In this document: in pieces, positions 12,486 through 22,103 of the stretch
Position numbering within the stretch: the first letter of the stretch is position 1
Layout of the letters: each line of letters begins with the position of its first letter
Assembly (NCBI RefSeq): GCF_000241485.1
Contig: NZ_JH584241.1
Coordinates: 458,761 to 522,760, forward strand
DNA from: Sphingomonas sp. PAMC 26605
GTDB lineage: Bacteria; Pseudomonadota; Alphaproteobacteria; Sphingomonadales; Sphingomonadaceae
Reading direction: 5' to 3'
Length of the DNA: 64,000 nucleotides
Position numbers and translations under genes: made by a program
The notes under the pieces: model-generated
Databases searched by the model: none
Told to the model about the DNA's origin: nothing
What the model saw: only the letters and a program-made list of their open reading frames with translations

Positions 12486-15334
12486 GCGAGCTGGACGCCG
12501 ATGCGGAACGTTTGGCGATAGCGCTCGCTCTCGATCAGTTGAGTCTTGACCGCCTGATAGCGACGCCACGGGGAATCGAGCAGATTGCTCGCCTCGACGA
12601 ATACGGTGAACTGCTTGACCGGCGAATAGCCGATTCGCGCGTCGAGCGAATTGTTTTCGTCGGTATATTGGTCGGTCGCCGCGGTCGTGCCGAGCGTGTC
12701 GAGATAGGCCGAGCGATAGGTGTAGGCGAGCCGCCCGGTCAGGCCGTACTTCTCGTAATAGAGCTGCGCCGTGCCGATATATTTCGACTGGAGCAGATTG
12801 GGCACGCTGCCCACCCGGCCGATCACGCCGCGCGACGATCCGTCGGTATAGGTGAAATTGCCCGACACGCCTAAGCCCGACAGCGCGCCCGGCAGGAAGG
12901 TCAATTGCGCCTGGAGATTGACCTCGACGCCGTAGATCTTGGCGCTGTCGCCATTGACCGGCTGGGTGACGAGTGCGCGCGCGAAGGTGGTGCCGCCGAA
13001 GGTGCCGCCCTGCGTCGTGCCGACGGTGAAGATCGGATCGTCGAGATGCTTGTAGAAGCCGGCGATCGAGAGGATGCCCTGGCCCGCGAGATAATATTCG
13101 GCCGAAAGATCGCCCGACACCGCTTTATACGGCTTGAGGTTGGGGTTGCCGAGCGCGACGACGCCGGCGTTGGGGGTGGTGTCGCTGACGTTCACGTACG
13201 GCGCGAGCAGATTATAGTCGGGCCGGCCGATCGCGGTGGTCACGGCGGCACGCAGCACAAGCCGGTCGGTGGCGTCGAAGCGCACGTTGAGGTCGGGGAA
13301 GGCGTCGGTATAGGCGCGCGCATTCGAGACGTTATAGCCTTGGCTGACCAGCGAAGTTGGCGTGAACGCCTTGCCCTTGTAGGTGCCGTCGGTGTGTTCG
13401 ACGCGGACGCCGGGGACGATCGTCAGCTTGGCGAACTTGAAGGTGCCCATGATGTAGCCGGCATAGACTTTCTCGCTGAGGTCGTAATCGTTGACCAGCG
13501 AGTTCGCGGCCGAGGTTGCGAGGTCGGACGCGCTCTGCGTCCGCGCGGCAGGGTTCGTTACGGTGTAATAGGTCTGCGCCTGATCGTAATTGATTCGCGG
13601 GCCGACCAGATAGCGTCCATCATAAACAGAGCTGCCGTCGTCGCCCGCCGCCCCGGTCGCTGCCAGCGTGCTGCCGAGCGAATATTGCTGGAAGTCGCGA
13701 TTGTTGGTCTTGTCGGTCTGCTGGAACTTGCCGCCGACCTTGATCGTGCTGTCGCTGCCGAAACCGATCGGGATCGTCAGATCGGCGCGTGCCTGGTAAA
13801 GGTTCTCCTCGGCGCGGCGGCGGTCGTAATTGACGCGAAAGCCGCTGTAGAGCGCGCTGTTGTACGGCGTGCCGTTGGTGGTGGTGACGTTGAACAGTGT
13901 GTCGGCAAGGTCGAGCGACAGGCCGGTCAGCGCGGTGCTGCCGGTACGGAACGAGAATTCCGAACGCAGCGGGTCCTTCTTGAGCGCCTTGCTGTAGGTG
14001 CCCTCGACCTGCAGCTCCGACCCGCCGAAGCGGAACTTGCCGCCGAGCTCGCCCGAGAAGGTCGAATCGTCCTCGTTGCGCAGCCGCAGGAAGCGCGTGC
14101 CGCGGCCGCTGAAGGTGCCGCCGTTCGAGATCGCGGCATTGACCGCCTGCTGCGCCGCGGTCGGCTGCGTGGTGACGCCAGCGGCGTTGGTCGTCGCATA
14201 GGTCACCGGGATCTCGATCCGCGACTGGTCGCGCGTCTCGTGATCCTTGAAGGTCGAATAGAGCGTGCGGAGGTAGACGTTGACGTCCGAGCTCGGCCGC
14301 CAGTCGAAATTGCCGACAACGCCGTAACGCGTGCGGTTGAGGTTGTAGTCGCGGATGCGGTAATCGTCGGGCAGCGCGCGGCTCGTGCCGGTCGGCGTGC
14401 CCCAGTTCGACGAGCCTTGCAGGTTTTCGGACTCGATCGGGCGGCTCGAATAATTGCCCGACAGCACGACGCCGAAGGTCTTGTCGGGGCCGAAGCGGGT
14501 GCCCGCAGTGATGTCGCCCTCATACGGGCTGCGGCTGTTGAGCGTGTTGTAGCCACTGACGAGCCGCGCGTTGGCGAAGGCCTTGGTGCGGTCGAACGCG
14601 GTCAGCGTGTTGATGTCGACCTGGCCCGCGATCGCATTGGCGTCGCGGTCGGGGGTGAGCGATTTGACGACCGTGACCGAGCCGATCAGCGAGGAGGGGA
14701 TGTCGTCGAGCTTGACCTGGCGGCTCTCGGGTTCGGGCGCGGGGGCGGTCTGGCCGTTGACGGTGACGTTGGCGAGGTTGGGATTGACGCCACGGATGAT
14801 GACGTAGCGCCCTTCGCCCTGATCGTTCGCGACCGAGATGCCGGGCAGGCGGCGCACCGCCTCGGCGACGTTCTGGTCGGGCAGCTTGCCGACGTCGTTG
14901 GCGTTGAGCGTGTCCTGGATGAAGTTCGACGCGCGCTTGGCCTGGAGCGCGCGGCGCTCGGCGGCGCGCTGGCCGGTGACGACGATCTCGCCGCCGCTCA
15001 CGTCACCGGCCGGCGGATCGAGCCGGAAATCGACGACCGTCGCGCTGTCGCTCGAGGTCGCGCTGCGCATCGCGGTGGGATAGCCGACATAGGTGAAGGT
15101 CAGCTCGACCGGACCGGGCGCGAGATCGCGGATTACGAACATACCGTCACGGTCGGCGACGGCAGTACGCCCGGCTGCGGCGATCGTCGCACCGGGCAGC
15201 GCCGCGCCGGTCTGCGGATCGAGCACACGGCCGGCAACGTCGGCAGCATAAGCGGGGAGCGCGGTCGAGCCGAGCAACGCCGCGCACAGGCCGGCCTTGG
15301 ACGCGACACCGCGCGCCCCAATCTTGCAGATCAT
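12479..15334 (-). CDS. TonB-dependent receptor with N-terminal carboxypeptidase-regulatory-like domain
   Basis: This 951-residue outer membrane receptor has a signal peptide ending near AYAAD. A beta-sandwich domain of the CarboxypepD_reg type follows (about residues 30-110, VAGRVLDPQTGAALPGA). The plug domain carries IQDTLNANDVGKLPDQN and RGVNPNLANVTVNG, the pattern of the large Caulobacter/sphingomonad receptor group. The 22-strand barrel ends in a terminal aromatic (QLAY). Substrate is unknown; related receptors take up oligosaccharides or other bulky nutrients. The start at 15334 is used because the earlier open frame (to 15454) lacks a signal peptide. No FecI/FecR-type regulator is adjacent. 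Confidence 0.93.
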   Translation of the reverse strand: MICKIGARGVASKAGLCAALLGSTALPAYAADVAGRVLDPQTGAALPGATIAAAGRTAVADRDGMFVIRDLAPGPVELTFTYVGYPTAMRSATSSDSATVVDFRLDPPAGDVSGGEIVVTGQRAAERRALQAKRASNFIQDTLNANDVGKLPDQNVAEAVRRLPGISVANDQGEGRYVIIRGVNPNLANVTVNGQTAPAPEPESRQVKLDDIPSSLIGSVTVVKSLTPDRDANAIAGQVDINTLTAFDRTKAFANARLVSGYNTLNSRSPYEGDITAGTRFGPDKTFGVVLSGNYSSRPIESENLQGSSNWGTPTGTSRALPDDYRIRDYNLNRTRYGVVGNFDWRPSSDVNVYLRTLYSTFKDHETRDQSRIEIPVTYATTNAAGVTTQPTAAQQAVNAAISNGGTFSGRGTRFLRLRNEDDSTFSGELGGKFRFGGSELQVEGTYSKALKKDPLRSEFSFRTGSTALTGLSLDLADTLFNVTTTNGTPYNSALYSGFRVNYDRRRAEENLYQARADLTIPIGFGSDSTIKVGGKFQQTDKTNNRDFQQYSLGSTLAATGAAGDDGSSVYDGRYLVGPRINYDQAQTYYTVTNPAARTQSASDLATSAANSLVNDYDLSEKVYAGYIMGTFKFAKLTIVPGVRVEHTDGTYKGKAFTPTSLVSQGYNVSNARAYTDAFPDLNVRFDATDRLVLRAAVTTAIGRPDYNLLAPYVNVSDTTPNAGVVALGNPNLKPYKAVSGDLSAEYYLAGQGILSIAGFYKHLDDPIFTVGTTQGGTFGGTTFARALVTQPVNGDSAKIYGVEVNLQAQLTFLPGALSGLGVSGNFTYTDGSSRGVIGRVGSVPNLLQSKYIGTAQLYYEKYGLTGRLAYTYRSAYLDTLGTTAATDQYTDENNSLDARIGYSPVKQFTVFVEASNLLDSPWRRYQAVKTQLIESERYRQTFRIGVQLAY

Positions 15335-15513
15335 CGATAGTCCCCCGTTTGCGGCGCAACATTGGCGATTCCCAATGTGCCGTGCTGGGGCGGCCTTATG
15401 CGGCGGTCGTGACGGTAGCATGACGATTTCATTATCTTTGCGAAACGGCGGCACGCTAGGGAACCTCCGTGATCGGCCCGCGTCATGGCGGGATCAACCA
15501 CCGGAGAATGACG

Positions 15514-16032
15514 ATGCGCCCCGCGCCCCTGCTTTGCGGATTGTTCGTCGCAGCGATGCCGCTCGCTGTCGTGGGCGCCGATGCACAGCAGCGCGACAGC
15601 CTCGGCCATGTCATCACCCAGCCGCTCCGCGACACGCGCCTGACCAAGACCAAGATCCCGCCGATCCTCCAACGCGCCGCGTCGGCGCCCTATTCGTCCG
15701 AGCATACGCAAAGCTGCGCGACGATCGCCGCCGAGGTCCGTCAGCTCGACTCGGCGCTCGGCGCCGATGTCGACGTGCCGGGCAAGCGCAAGGGCGAGGG
15801 CAGCGAAATCGCGGCGGTGGCGGCGCGGACCGCGGTCGGCACGCTGATCCCCGGGCTCGGACTGGTGCGGGTCATTACCGGCGCCGACAAGGAGCAACGC
15901 CGCGCCGAGGCGGCCGTCTATGCCGGGCAGACGCGGCGCGCCTTCCTGAAGGGGCTTGGGTTCGCGCGCAAATGTCAGGCACCGGCGGCACCGACGCGCG
16001 CGGCGGTGACGGATATGCAGAGCTCGAACTGA
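15514..16032 (+). CDS. Small exported protein of unknown function
   Basis: This 172-residue protein begins with a signal peptide (hydrophobic LLCGLFVAAMPLAVV, cleavage near ADA-QQ). The mature part has one Cys-containing helical segment (SEHTQSCATIAAEV) and a second hydrophobic segment (VGTLIPGLGLVRVITG), then a charged region with a lone Cys near the end. Two ATGs are possible, 15508 and 15514. GGAG at 15503-15506 is correctly spaced only for 15514. No family is recognised. It is divergent from the TonB receptor with 179 bp between starts, so the two might share regulation. Confidence 0.72.
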   Translation: MRPAPLLCGLFVAAMPLAVVGADAQQRDSLGHVITQPLRDTRLTKTKIPPILQRAASAPYSSEHTQSCATIAAEVRQLDSALGADVDVPGKRKGEGSEIAAVAARTAVGTLIPGLGLVRVITGADKEQRRAEAAVYAGQTRRAFLKGLGFARKCQAPAAPTRAAVTDMQSSN

Positions 16033-16036
16033 ACGA

Positions 16037-16606
16037 TCAGTCGCGCGCGAAGATTTCCGCGCGGGGGATGGTGAGATTGAGCGACGGGATGACAAGGTCG
16101 GCAGAAGGGGCCAGCCAGTCCGCGTTCCAGCCGCCGCTGGCGGTGCGATGCACCACGTGAATTCGTTCGTCGGAGGGATCGACGAGGATCACCTCGCGTA
16201 CGCCTGCCAAAGCGCAATATTCGTGGAGCTTGACCTTCTGATCATACGACGATGTCGACGGCGACAGCACCTCGAACACCACTTGTGGGTCGCCTAGCAG
16301 CTTCTTGCGGGCGTTTTCGGGTGCGGACGGGTTGTTGCAGTAGACGCTGACGTCCGGGAGCCGAACCGTCTGCTCCTCGGTGCGGGTCGCGAAATCGGAG
16401 CCGTAGGCGCGGCAACCCGTTCCGCGAAGTCGCGGGGCAAGATAGACCATGATATTTCCGGCAACGCGCGCATGCTCTTCGCTGCCGCCTGCCATCATGT
16501 AGATCAGGCCGTCTTCGAGCTCGGCCTTGGCGCCACCGAAATCCATCTCGAGGAATTCCTCGACGCTGACGCGGCGATAGGCTGGGTCGAGGGCGATCGC
16601 GGGCAT
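16037..16606 (-). CDS. Uma2-type (DUF820) putative endonuclease
   Basis: This 189-residue protein matches the Uma2/DUF820 family, which has a restriction-endonuclease-like PD-(D/E)XK fold. Recognisable parts are SVEEFLEMDF near the N-terminus, LPDVSVY, PQVVFEVLSPST, and a K in the following helix (YDQKVKLHEYCALAGVREV). These families occur widely, often in many copies, and their role is unclear. The ATG at 16606 is preferred over a GTG at 16630. A TATATT sequence lies only about 14 nt upstream of the ATG, so the message could be almost leaderless. It converges with the small exported protein gene, with a 4-nt gap. Confidence 0.82.
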   Translation of the reverse strand: MPAIALDPAYRRVSVEEFLEMDFGGAKAELEDGLIYMMAGGSEEHARVAGNIMVYLAPRLRGTGCRAYGSDFATRTEEQTVRLPDVSVYCNNPSAPENARKKLLGDPQVVFEVLSPSTSSYDQKVKLHEYCALAGVREVILVDPSDERIHVVHRTASGGWNADWLAPSADLVIPSLNLTIPRAEIFARD

Positions 16607-16640
16607 GCCACGCAATATACGCCGAATCACCCAATAAACA

Positions 16641-16670
16641 AAGGGCCGGCGGATCGCTCCGCCGGCCCTT
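16641..16670 (-). terminator. Terminator hairpin, probably of groESL
   Basis: A perfect 13-bp stem (AAGGGCCGGCGGA with its complement) closes a 4-nt loop. On the minus strand it is followed by TGTTTATT. It lies about 150 nt beyond the groEL stop and just before the Uma2 gene start, so it would separate the two. A second weaker hairpin (GCACCGGC/GCCGGTGC) lies between it and groEL. Confidence 0.6.
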
Positions 16671-16821
16671 CGTCTTTGGTCCAGCCGGGAGGCTGGGCGT
16701 TGGTTCCGGCACCGGCAAAGCCGGTGCTGCGTCGGACGGGATCGTCGAGCAAGCTCGCCGACCCGCCGGCCGGAGCCACGCGAGTCCTTACATAGCTTTC
16801 GCCATGTCAGGCCGCGTTGGC

Positions 16822-18480
<1,659 letters not shown>

Positions 18481-18519
18481 TCAGATGAGAAATGTGATGA
18501 AAGTTGCGCGTAGAAGGAT

Positions 18520-18807
18520 TTAACCGACGATCCCGAGGATGTCGGATTCCTTCATGATCAGCAGGTCTTCGCCGTCGATCTTGACCTCGGTGCCCGACCA
18601 TTTGCCGAACAGGATCTTGTCGCCGGCCTTGACTTCGAGCGGGTGGATTTCACCGGCTTCGTTGCGGGCGCCGGTGCCGACGGAGACGACTTCGCCTTCC
18701 TGCGGCTTTTCCTTGGCGGTCTCGGGGATGATGATCCCGCCGGCGGTCTTTTCTTCTGCCTCTACGCGGCGGACGAGCACGCGATCGTGCAACGGACGAA
18801 AGGTCAT
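18520..18807 (-). CDS. groES: Co-chaperonin GroES (Cpn10)
   Basis: This 95-residue protein has the usual GroES parts: [12 protein letters not shown] at the start, the mobile loop [11 protein letters not shown], and [13 protein letters not shown] end strands. It is the lid of the GroEL chamber. The start at 18807 fits the family length. A much longer open frame runs upstream to 20646, but that is an antisense shadow of sppA. It is the first gene of the groESL operon, 30 nt downstream of the CIRCE element. Confidence 0.98.
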   Translation of the reverse strand: MTFRPLHDRVLVRRVEAEEKTAGGIIIPETAKEKPQEGEVVSVGTGARNEAGEIHPLEVKAGDKILFGKWSGTEVKIDGEDLLIMKESDILGIVG

Positions 18808-18836
18808 GGGCGAAGTCCCTTTATAATGAACAGGTG

Positions 18837-18863
18837 TTAGCACTCGACGTTGGTGAGTGCCAG
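18837..18863 (-). promoter_or_regulatory. CIRCE operator (HrcA binding site) of groESL
   Basis: The inverted repeat TTAGCACTC-N9-GAGTGCCAG matches the CIRCE consensus in all nine bases of one arm, keeps the 9-nt spacer, and differs at two bases in the other arm (consensus GAGTGCTAA). CIRCE is bound by HrcA, which represses groESL until heat shock. It lies between the promoter and the groES start. The hrcA gene is not in the window. Confidence 0.95.
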
Positions 18864-18870
18864 CAGCCGG

Positions 18871-18899
18871 GATATGATAGCGCGGTCCGGCAGCGTCAA
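18871..18899 (-). promoter_or_regulatory. groESL promoter
   Basis: On the minus strand TTGACG (18894-18899) is a good -35. CATATC (18871-18876) lies 17 nt downstream and TATCAT 14 nt downstream; either could be the -10. The element sits just upstream of CIRCE, as in other HrcA-controlled operons. Whether RpoH also reads it cannot be told by eye. Confidence 0.6.
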
Positions 18900-19032
18900 C
18901 GGGGAGCACGAAAATTTCGTGGAACCAAATCCAGATCAGCGATTTGCCGTGTTGGTGGCATAACACGCATTTACTCGCGTGCAGCCTTGCCGTAGCGAAG
19001 GGGCCTATCTCCGCCAAGCAGGGAACGGCCAG

Positions 19033-20925
19033 ATGAAACTCGTACGCGGCGCGTGGAAGATCCTCGTCGGCATCAAGGACGCGCTGGTCCTCATCGCGAT
19101 GCTGCTCTTCTTCGGCCTGCTGTTCGCAGCGCTCGCCTCGAAACCGAACAAGAGCGCGATCGGCGACGGCGCGCTCGTGCTCAAGCTCGACGGCCCGATC
19201 GTCGAGCAGACGCAGGACGTCGGCGCCTTCGCCAGCCTGAGTGGCGACGGCGCAGGCCATGAATATCGCCTGCGCGACGTGGTGCGCAGCCTCGACAAGG
19301 CGGCGAAGGACGACCGCGTCAAGGTGGTGGTGCTCGATCTCGACTCGTTCGGCGGCGGCTATCCCGCGACGCTCAACGAAGTCGGCGCGGCGCTGAAGCG
19401 CGTGCGCGACGGTTCCGATGGGAAAGGCGGCAAGCCGGTGCTGGCGTTCGCCACCGCCTATACCGACTCGGGCTATCGCCTCGCCGCCAATGCGAGCGAG
19501 ATCTGGGAAAGCCCGATGGGCGGCACCTTGTTCATGGGCCCGGGCGGATCGCAGCTCTATTACAAGGGCCTGATCGACAAGCTCGGCGTCAATGCGCATG
19601 TCTATCGCGTCGGCAAGTACAAGTCGTTCGTCGAGCCGTACACGCGCACCGAAGCCTCGCCCGAGGCGAAGGAAGAGGTGGTCAAGCTGTACCAGGTGCT
19701 GTTCGCCAACTGGCAGCAGTCGGTCGCGGCGGCGCGGCCCAAGGCGAAGTTCGCGCCGTTCCTCGCGACGCCGGGCGCCGTGATCAGCGCGGCACAGGGC
19801 GACATCGCCAAGGCCAACCTCGATGCCGGCCTCGTCGACAAGCTCGGCACGCGGCTCGATTTCGGCAAGCGCGTCGCGGCGATCGCCGGGGTCGACAGCG
19901 GCAAGGCCGCCGGCCTGTTCAAGACGATCAAATACGACGCCTATGTCGCCGCCAACCCGCTGCCGACCGGCGGCGACAAGATCGGCGTGCTGACGATCGC
20001 CGGCGACATCGTCGACGGCAAGTCGAAGGCGGGCAATGTCGGGTCCGACACCGTCTCGAAGCTGCTGCTCGATGCGCTCGCCAAGAAGGACCTCAAGGCG
20101 CTCGTCGTGCGCGTCGATTCGCCGGGCGGCTCGGCGCTCGCGTCGGAGGACATGCGCCGCGCGATCCAGGAAGCGAAGGCGCAGAAGCTGCCGATCATCG
20201 TCTCGATGGGCGCGGTCGCGGCGTCGGGCGGTTATTGGGTGTCGACCGCGGGCGACATGGTGTTCGCGCAGCCGACGACGATCACCGGCTCGATCGGCAT
20301 CTTCGGGATCATCCCCACCTTCGAGAATACGCTCAAGAAGGTCGGCCTCACCACCGACGGCGTGCGCACCACGCCGCTCTCGGGCCAGCCCGACATCTAT
20401 GGCGGCACCAACCCCGAGACCGACACGATCTTCCAGGCGGGGATCGAGAATGGCTATCGCCAGTTCATCACCCGCGTCGCGAATGCCCGCAAGCTGACGC
20501 CCGATCGCGTCAACGAGATCGGGCAGGGACGCGTCTGGGATGGCGGGACCGCGCTGCAACTGCATCTGGTCGACAAGTTCGGCGGATTGCAGGATGCGAT
20601 CGCCGAGGCGGCGCGGCGTGCCGGGTTGAAGGCCGACGGCTATCACGCCGAATATCTCGAAAAGAAGCCGAGCGCGTTTGCCAAGATGATCCAGCAGTTC
20701 GCCGACTCGAACAAGGATGACGATGCCTCGGCGGGCGATGCCTTCACGCGGATGGCGGCCGAGCGGCGTGCGGTGTTCGCGCGCGCGCTGGGCGACGTGA
20801 CGCGGATCGGCACGGGCGCTGCGATCCAGGCACGCTGCCTCGAATGCGAGGGCGTCGGCGGCAACGCGCCGCGCGCCGGCGACGCGCGGCTGATGGACTT
20901 CGTGCTGGCGCGGTTCGGGTTGTGA
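19033..20925 (+). CDS. sppA: Signal peptide peptidase SppA, 67-kDa type
   Basis: This 630-residue inner-membrane protease has an N-terminal membrane helix (about residues 8-30) and two S49 domains, the long form like that of E. coli (618 residues). The catalytic pair is Lys197 (in GKYKS, first domain) and Ser398 (in AASGGYW, second domain). It cleaves left-over signal peptides in the membrane. The start at 19033 is chosen because it leads directly into the membrane anchor; an upstream in-frame start at 18979 would add a tail that is not family-like. A Cys-pair (CLEC) near the C-terminus is unusual. The acetyltransferase gene overlaps its stop by 4 nt. Confidence 0.95.
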   Translation: MKLVRGAWKILVGIKDALVLIAMLLFFGLLFAALASKPNKSAIGDGALVLKLDGPIVEQTQDVGAFASLSGDGAGHEYRLRDVVRSLDKAAKDDRVKVVVLDLDSFGGGYPATLNEVGAALKRVRDGSDGKGGKPVLAFATAYTDSGYRLAANASEIWESPMGGTLFMGPGGSQLYYKGLIDKLGVNAHVYRVGKYKSFVEPYTRTEASPEAKEEVVKLYQVLFANWQQSVAAARPKAKFAPFLATPGAVISAAQGDIAKANLDAGLVDKLGTRLDFGKRVAAIAGVDSGKAAGLFKTIKYDAYVAANPLPTGGDKIGVLTIAGDIVDGKSKAGNVGSDTVSKLLLDALAKKDLKALVVRVDSPGGSALASEDMRRAIQEAKAQKLPIIVSMGAVAASGGYWVSTAGDMVFAQPTTITGSIGIFGIIPTFENTLKKVGLTTDGVRTTPLSGQPDIYGGTNPETDTIFQAGIENGYRQFITRVANARKLTPDRVNEIGQGRVWDGGTALQLHLVDKFGGLQDAIAEAARRAGLKADGYHAEYLEKKPSAFAKMIQQFADSNKDDDASAGDAFTRMAAERRAVFARALGDVTRIGTGAAIQARCLECEGVGGNAPRAGDARLMDFVLARFGL

Positions 20926-21506
20926 GCCTGGACCGCGCGCCGACCCGCGTCGCGATCCGCCCCGCGACGCTCGACGATGCGGCGGCGATCGCGGAGATCT
21001 ACCGGCCCTATGTCGAGCGCGGCGTGGTCTCGTTCGAGACCGACGCGCCCGATGCTGCAGTGATCGCGCAGCGGATGGCCTCGTCGGGCGGGCTGTACCC
21101 GTGGCTGGTCGCGACCGAGGGCGAGGGCGGGGCGGTGCTCGGCTATGCCTATGCCTCGGCGTTCCGCGATCGCCCGGCGTATCGCTACACGATCGAGACG
21201 ACGGTCTATCTCGAGACCGGCACGCAGGGGCGCGGCAACGGGCGGCAGCTGTATGACGCGTTGATCGACACGGTGCGTGCGCAGGGCTTCACGCATGCGA
21301 TCGGGGTGATCGCGCTGCCCAACGATCATTCGATCCGGCTGCACGAATCGGTTGGTTTCAAGCGCGCCGGGTTCTTCCGCGAGGCGGGCTACAAGGACGG
21401 GCGCTGGATCGACGTCGGCTATTGGCACTGCGACCTCAACGAAGCGACGATCCCGCCGCTGGAACCCAAGCCGTTCAGTGAGACTGGGATGGTGTGGAAC
21501 TGGTGA
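20922..21506 (+). CDS. GNAT acetyltransferase, phosphinothricin-acetyltransferase (PAT)-like
   Basis: This 194-residue GNAT protein has the marks of the PAT/MddA subgroup: [20 protein letters not shown] at the start, [42 protein letters not shown] (acetyl-CoA loop) and [18 protein letters not shown]. Members acetylate phosphinothricin, methionine sulfoximine or related amino compounds; the natural substrate here is not known. The GTG at 20922 gives a GTGA overlap with the sppA stop, so translation is coupled to sppA. The adjacent DUF559 element begins 10 nt after its stop. Confidence 0.9.
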   Translation: MSLDRAPTRVAIRPATLDDAAAIAEIYRPYVERGVVSFETDAPDAAVIAQRMASSGGLYPWLVATEGEGGAVLGYAYASAFRDRPAYRYTIETTVYLETGTQGRGNGRQLYDALIDTVRAQGFTHAIGVIALPNDHSIRLHESVGFKRAGFFREAGYKDGRWIDVGYWHCDLNEATIPPLEPKPFSETGMVWNW

Positions 21507-21515
21507 GAGCAAGAT

Positions 21516-21616
21516 AAGCCCCTCCCCTTCAGGAGCGCCGGGTGAACAGCGCCCCGCGCTGTTCAGGTCATGCCGGGGGCATGACCGACCCGGCGCTGGG
21601 TTGGGGTGGGGAAGTG
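21516..21616 (+). repeat. Left 101-bp inverted repeat, cloverleaf-forming
   Basis: By pairing, this arm can fold by itself. An outer stem joins CCCCTCCCC (21519-21527) and GGGGTGGGG (21603-21611), with a T-T mismatch. A 10-bp stem joins 21534-21543 and 21588-21597. Inside it are two hairpins, 21544-21564 (9-bp stem, CCC loop) and 21567-21585 (8-bp stem, GGG loop). The outer 18 bases and the G-rich strip recur in the ileS insertion. Confidence 0.85.
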
Positions 21617-22015
21617 GTGGCCACAGAGGCTGAGCTCCTGAAGCGCGCGCACGAGATGCGGCGGAACCCGACCGAGCCGGAAATCCGGCTATGGCGGGCG
21701 CTGTCCAATTCGCAGCTCGATGGTTTGAAGTTCCGCCGCCAGCATGTGGTCTTCGAAGCGCAGGCAATCCTCGATTTCTTCTGTCCAGCGATTGGTCTCG
21801 GGATTGAGGTCGATGGCGACACGCACGACGCCGATCGAGACGCCCGGCTCGCCGCGCTCGGTTTCACGATCATCCGCTTCGGCAATCCCGACGTCGTGTC
21901 GAACTTGGCTGGCGTCGCAGAAACAATCTCCGCCACCGCCTCCACCCTCTCCAACCGCTGGCAACGCACTTCCCCACCCCAACCCAGCGCCGGGTGGGTC
22001 ATGCCCCCGGCATGA
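21614..22015 (+). CDS. DUF559 domain (Vsr-like endonuclease fold) protein
   Basis: This protein of about 133 residues is a DUF559 domain: RRNPTEPEIRLWRAL, LKFRRQHVV, ILDFFCPAIGLGIEVDGDTHD and GFTIIRFGNPDVVSNL, with the acidic residues D/E (DFFC, EVDGD) and Q/H (FRRQH) that mark the Vsr/restriction-like nuclease fold. GTG starts at 21614 or 21617 are preferred: GGGGTGGGG just before acts as ribosome binding site, and the domain starts there. The open frame can be read back to 21542, but that part is only the inverted repeat. The last about 17 residues and the stop codon are encoded by the right repeat. The mirror frame on the minus strand (21568-22041) is a side effect of the repeats. Its role in moving the repeats is a hypothesis. 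Confidence 0.8.
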   Translation: MVATEAELLKRAHEMRRNPTEPEIRLWRALSNSQLDGLKFRRQHVVFEAQAILDFFCPAIGLGIEVDGDTHDADRDARLAALGFTIIRFGNPDVVSNLAGVAETISATASTLSNRWQRTSPPQPSAGWVMPPA

Positions 22016-22067
22016 CCTGAACAGCGCGGGGCGCTGTTCACCCGGCGCTCCTGAAGGGGAGGGGCTT
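21967..22067 (-). repeat. Right 101-bp inverted repeat, cloverleaf-forming
   Basis: This is the reverse complement of 21516-21616 with one C/G difference. It ends 36 nt before the ileS start and includes the nuclease gene's stop codon. Because the two arms are near-identical and inverted, the whole unit can also form one large cruciform. Confidence 0.85.
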
Positions 22068-22103
22068 TATAGTGTGGCGCGTCTCGGCTAAGTCGCCCGT
22101 CAA

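Larger units (their letters stand above)
21516..22067 (+). mobile_element. DUF559 nuclease gene enclosed by 101-bp inverted repeats
   Basis: A 552-bp unit has almost identical 101-bp ends in inverted orientation (21516-21616 and 21967-22067; one mismatch). Between them is a 350-bp core encoding most of a DUF559 nuclease. No target-site duplication is obvious next to the ends. It fills the gap between the PAT-like gene and ileS. The shape is that of a small autonomous mobile element, but no insertion sequence family with this build is known to me, so mobility is inferred. Confidence 0.6.

Noticed and set aside
21568..22041. Minus-strand 157-codon frame starting like the DUF559 gene
   Set aside because: Its start and end are only the two inverted repeats read backwards; the core has no domain.
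21510..22075. Target-site duplication at the ends of the DUF559 element
   Set aside because: The bases next to the two ends do not match beyond one or two letters, so no duplication can be claimed.
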